Below are positions 6,130 through 6,191 of a stretch of 6,191 nucleotides of DNA, piece after piece. Origin of the DNA: Bacillota bacterium (GTDB taxonomy: Bacteria > Bacillota > Clostridia > Saccharofermentanales > Fastidiosipilaceae); contig JAEZVR010000031.1 in assembly GCA_023420715.1 (NCBI GenBank), forward strand, positions 1 through 6,191, given 5' to 3'. The notes under the pieces are model-generated. The model was given only the letters and a program-made list of their open reading frames with translations. It did not search any database and was not told the DNA's origin. Position numbers and translations under genes: made by a program. Each line of letters begins with the position of its first letter. Position 1 is the first letter of the stretch.

Positions 6130-6191
6130 TTACCTCTTCAACATAATTTCATCAACCAGACCATAGGCCAAGGCTTCTTCTGCGGTCAACC
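6130..6191 (-). CDS. clpP: ATP-dependent Clp protease proteolytic subunit ClpP, C-terminal end only
   Basis: Only the last 19 codons and the TAA stop are inside the window; the rest lies beyond the right edge. The visible residues LTAEEALAYGLVDEIMLKR match the conserved C-terminal segment of ClpP, where the (S/T)-AEEA-x-(E/A)-YGL-(I/V)-DE pattern is characteristic. The catalytic triad is outside the window. The stop codon is 3 bp from the clpX ATG and the clpX ribosome binding site overlaps the final ClpP codons, so the two are cotranscribed and probably translationally linked. Other peptidases with the crotonase-like fold share this tail motif, but the clpX neighbour settles the identity. 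Confidence 0.92.
   Translation of the reverse strand, partial: LTAEEALAYGLVDEIMLKR

Noticed and set aside
1..6191. CRISPR array, insertion sequence, prophage, toxin-antitoxin or defence module
   Set aside because: No direct repeats with regular spacing, transposase motifs, terminal inverted repeats or small paired genes of that type were found. The gaps between genes are short and accounted for.

Overview
The window looks like an ordinary chromosomal segment of a Bacillota (Firmicutes) bacterium, probably on the clostridial side, with fairly low GC (low-to-mid 40s percent by eye). The placement rests on marker genes: a Veg-family gene directly upstream of ispE, a YdbC-type PC4 protein, an ATP-dependent formate-tetrahydrofolate ligase, and a clpP-clpX pair. 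I cannot name the genus. The DXP (MEP) isoprenoid pathway is implied by ispE.

Layout from left to right. Positions 1-762 (minus) hold the N-terminal 254 codons of an EamA/DMT-family multispanning transporter that runs off the left edge. Positions 804-898 hold two hairpins, one a probable terminator, between that gene and a two-tRNA operon. The operon is tRNA-Ser(GGA) then tRNA-Lys(CTT), minus strand, 899-1082, both with encoded CCA. Its near-consensus promoter straddles the end of ispE. Positions 1115-2477 (minus) hold veg and ispE, overlapping by 17 bp, behind a sigma-A-like promoter at 2506-2534. Divergent from it, fhs (formate-tetrahydrofolate ligase) fills 2620-4293 on the plus strand. 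It converges on a small PC4/YdbC single-strand-nucleic-acid-binding gene (4322-4570, minus). After a hairpin terminator at 4684-4718 comes clpX (4750-6126, minus), with the last 19 codons of clpP directly upstream of it at the right edge.

Functionally these are housekeeping units: isoprenoid precursor synthesis (IspE), one-carbon metabolism (Fhs), proteolysis (ClpXP), translation (tRNAs), a small RNA/DNA-binding protein, a Veg-family protein and an exporter-like permease. I see no mobile element, CRISPR array, prophage or defence system, and no convincing undescribed system. The points worth a second look are modest: a C-terminally extended Veg, a ClpX with a long hydrophilic linker before its ATPase domain, an IspE with extra sequence and a changed conserved motif, and a hairpin-rich leader without an obvious promoter ahead of the transporter gene.
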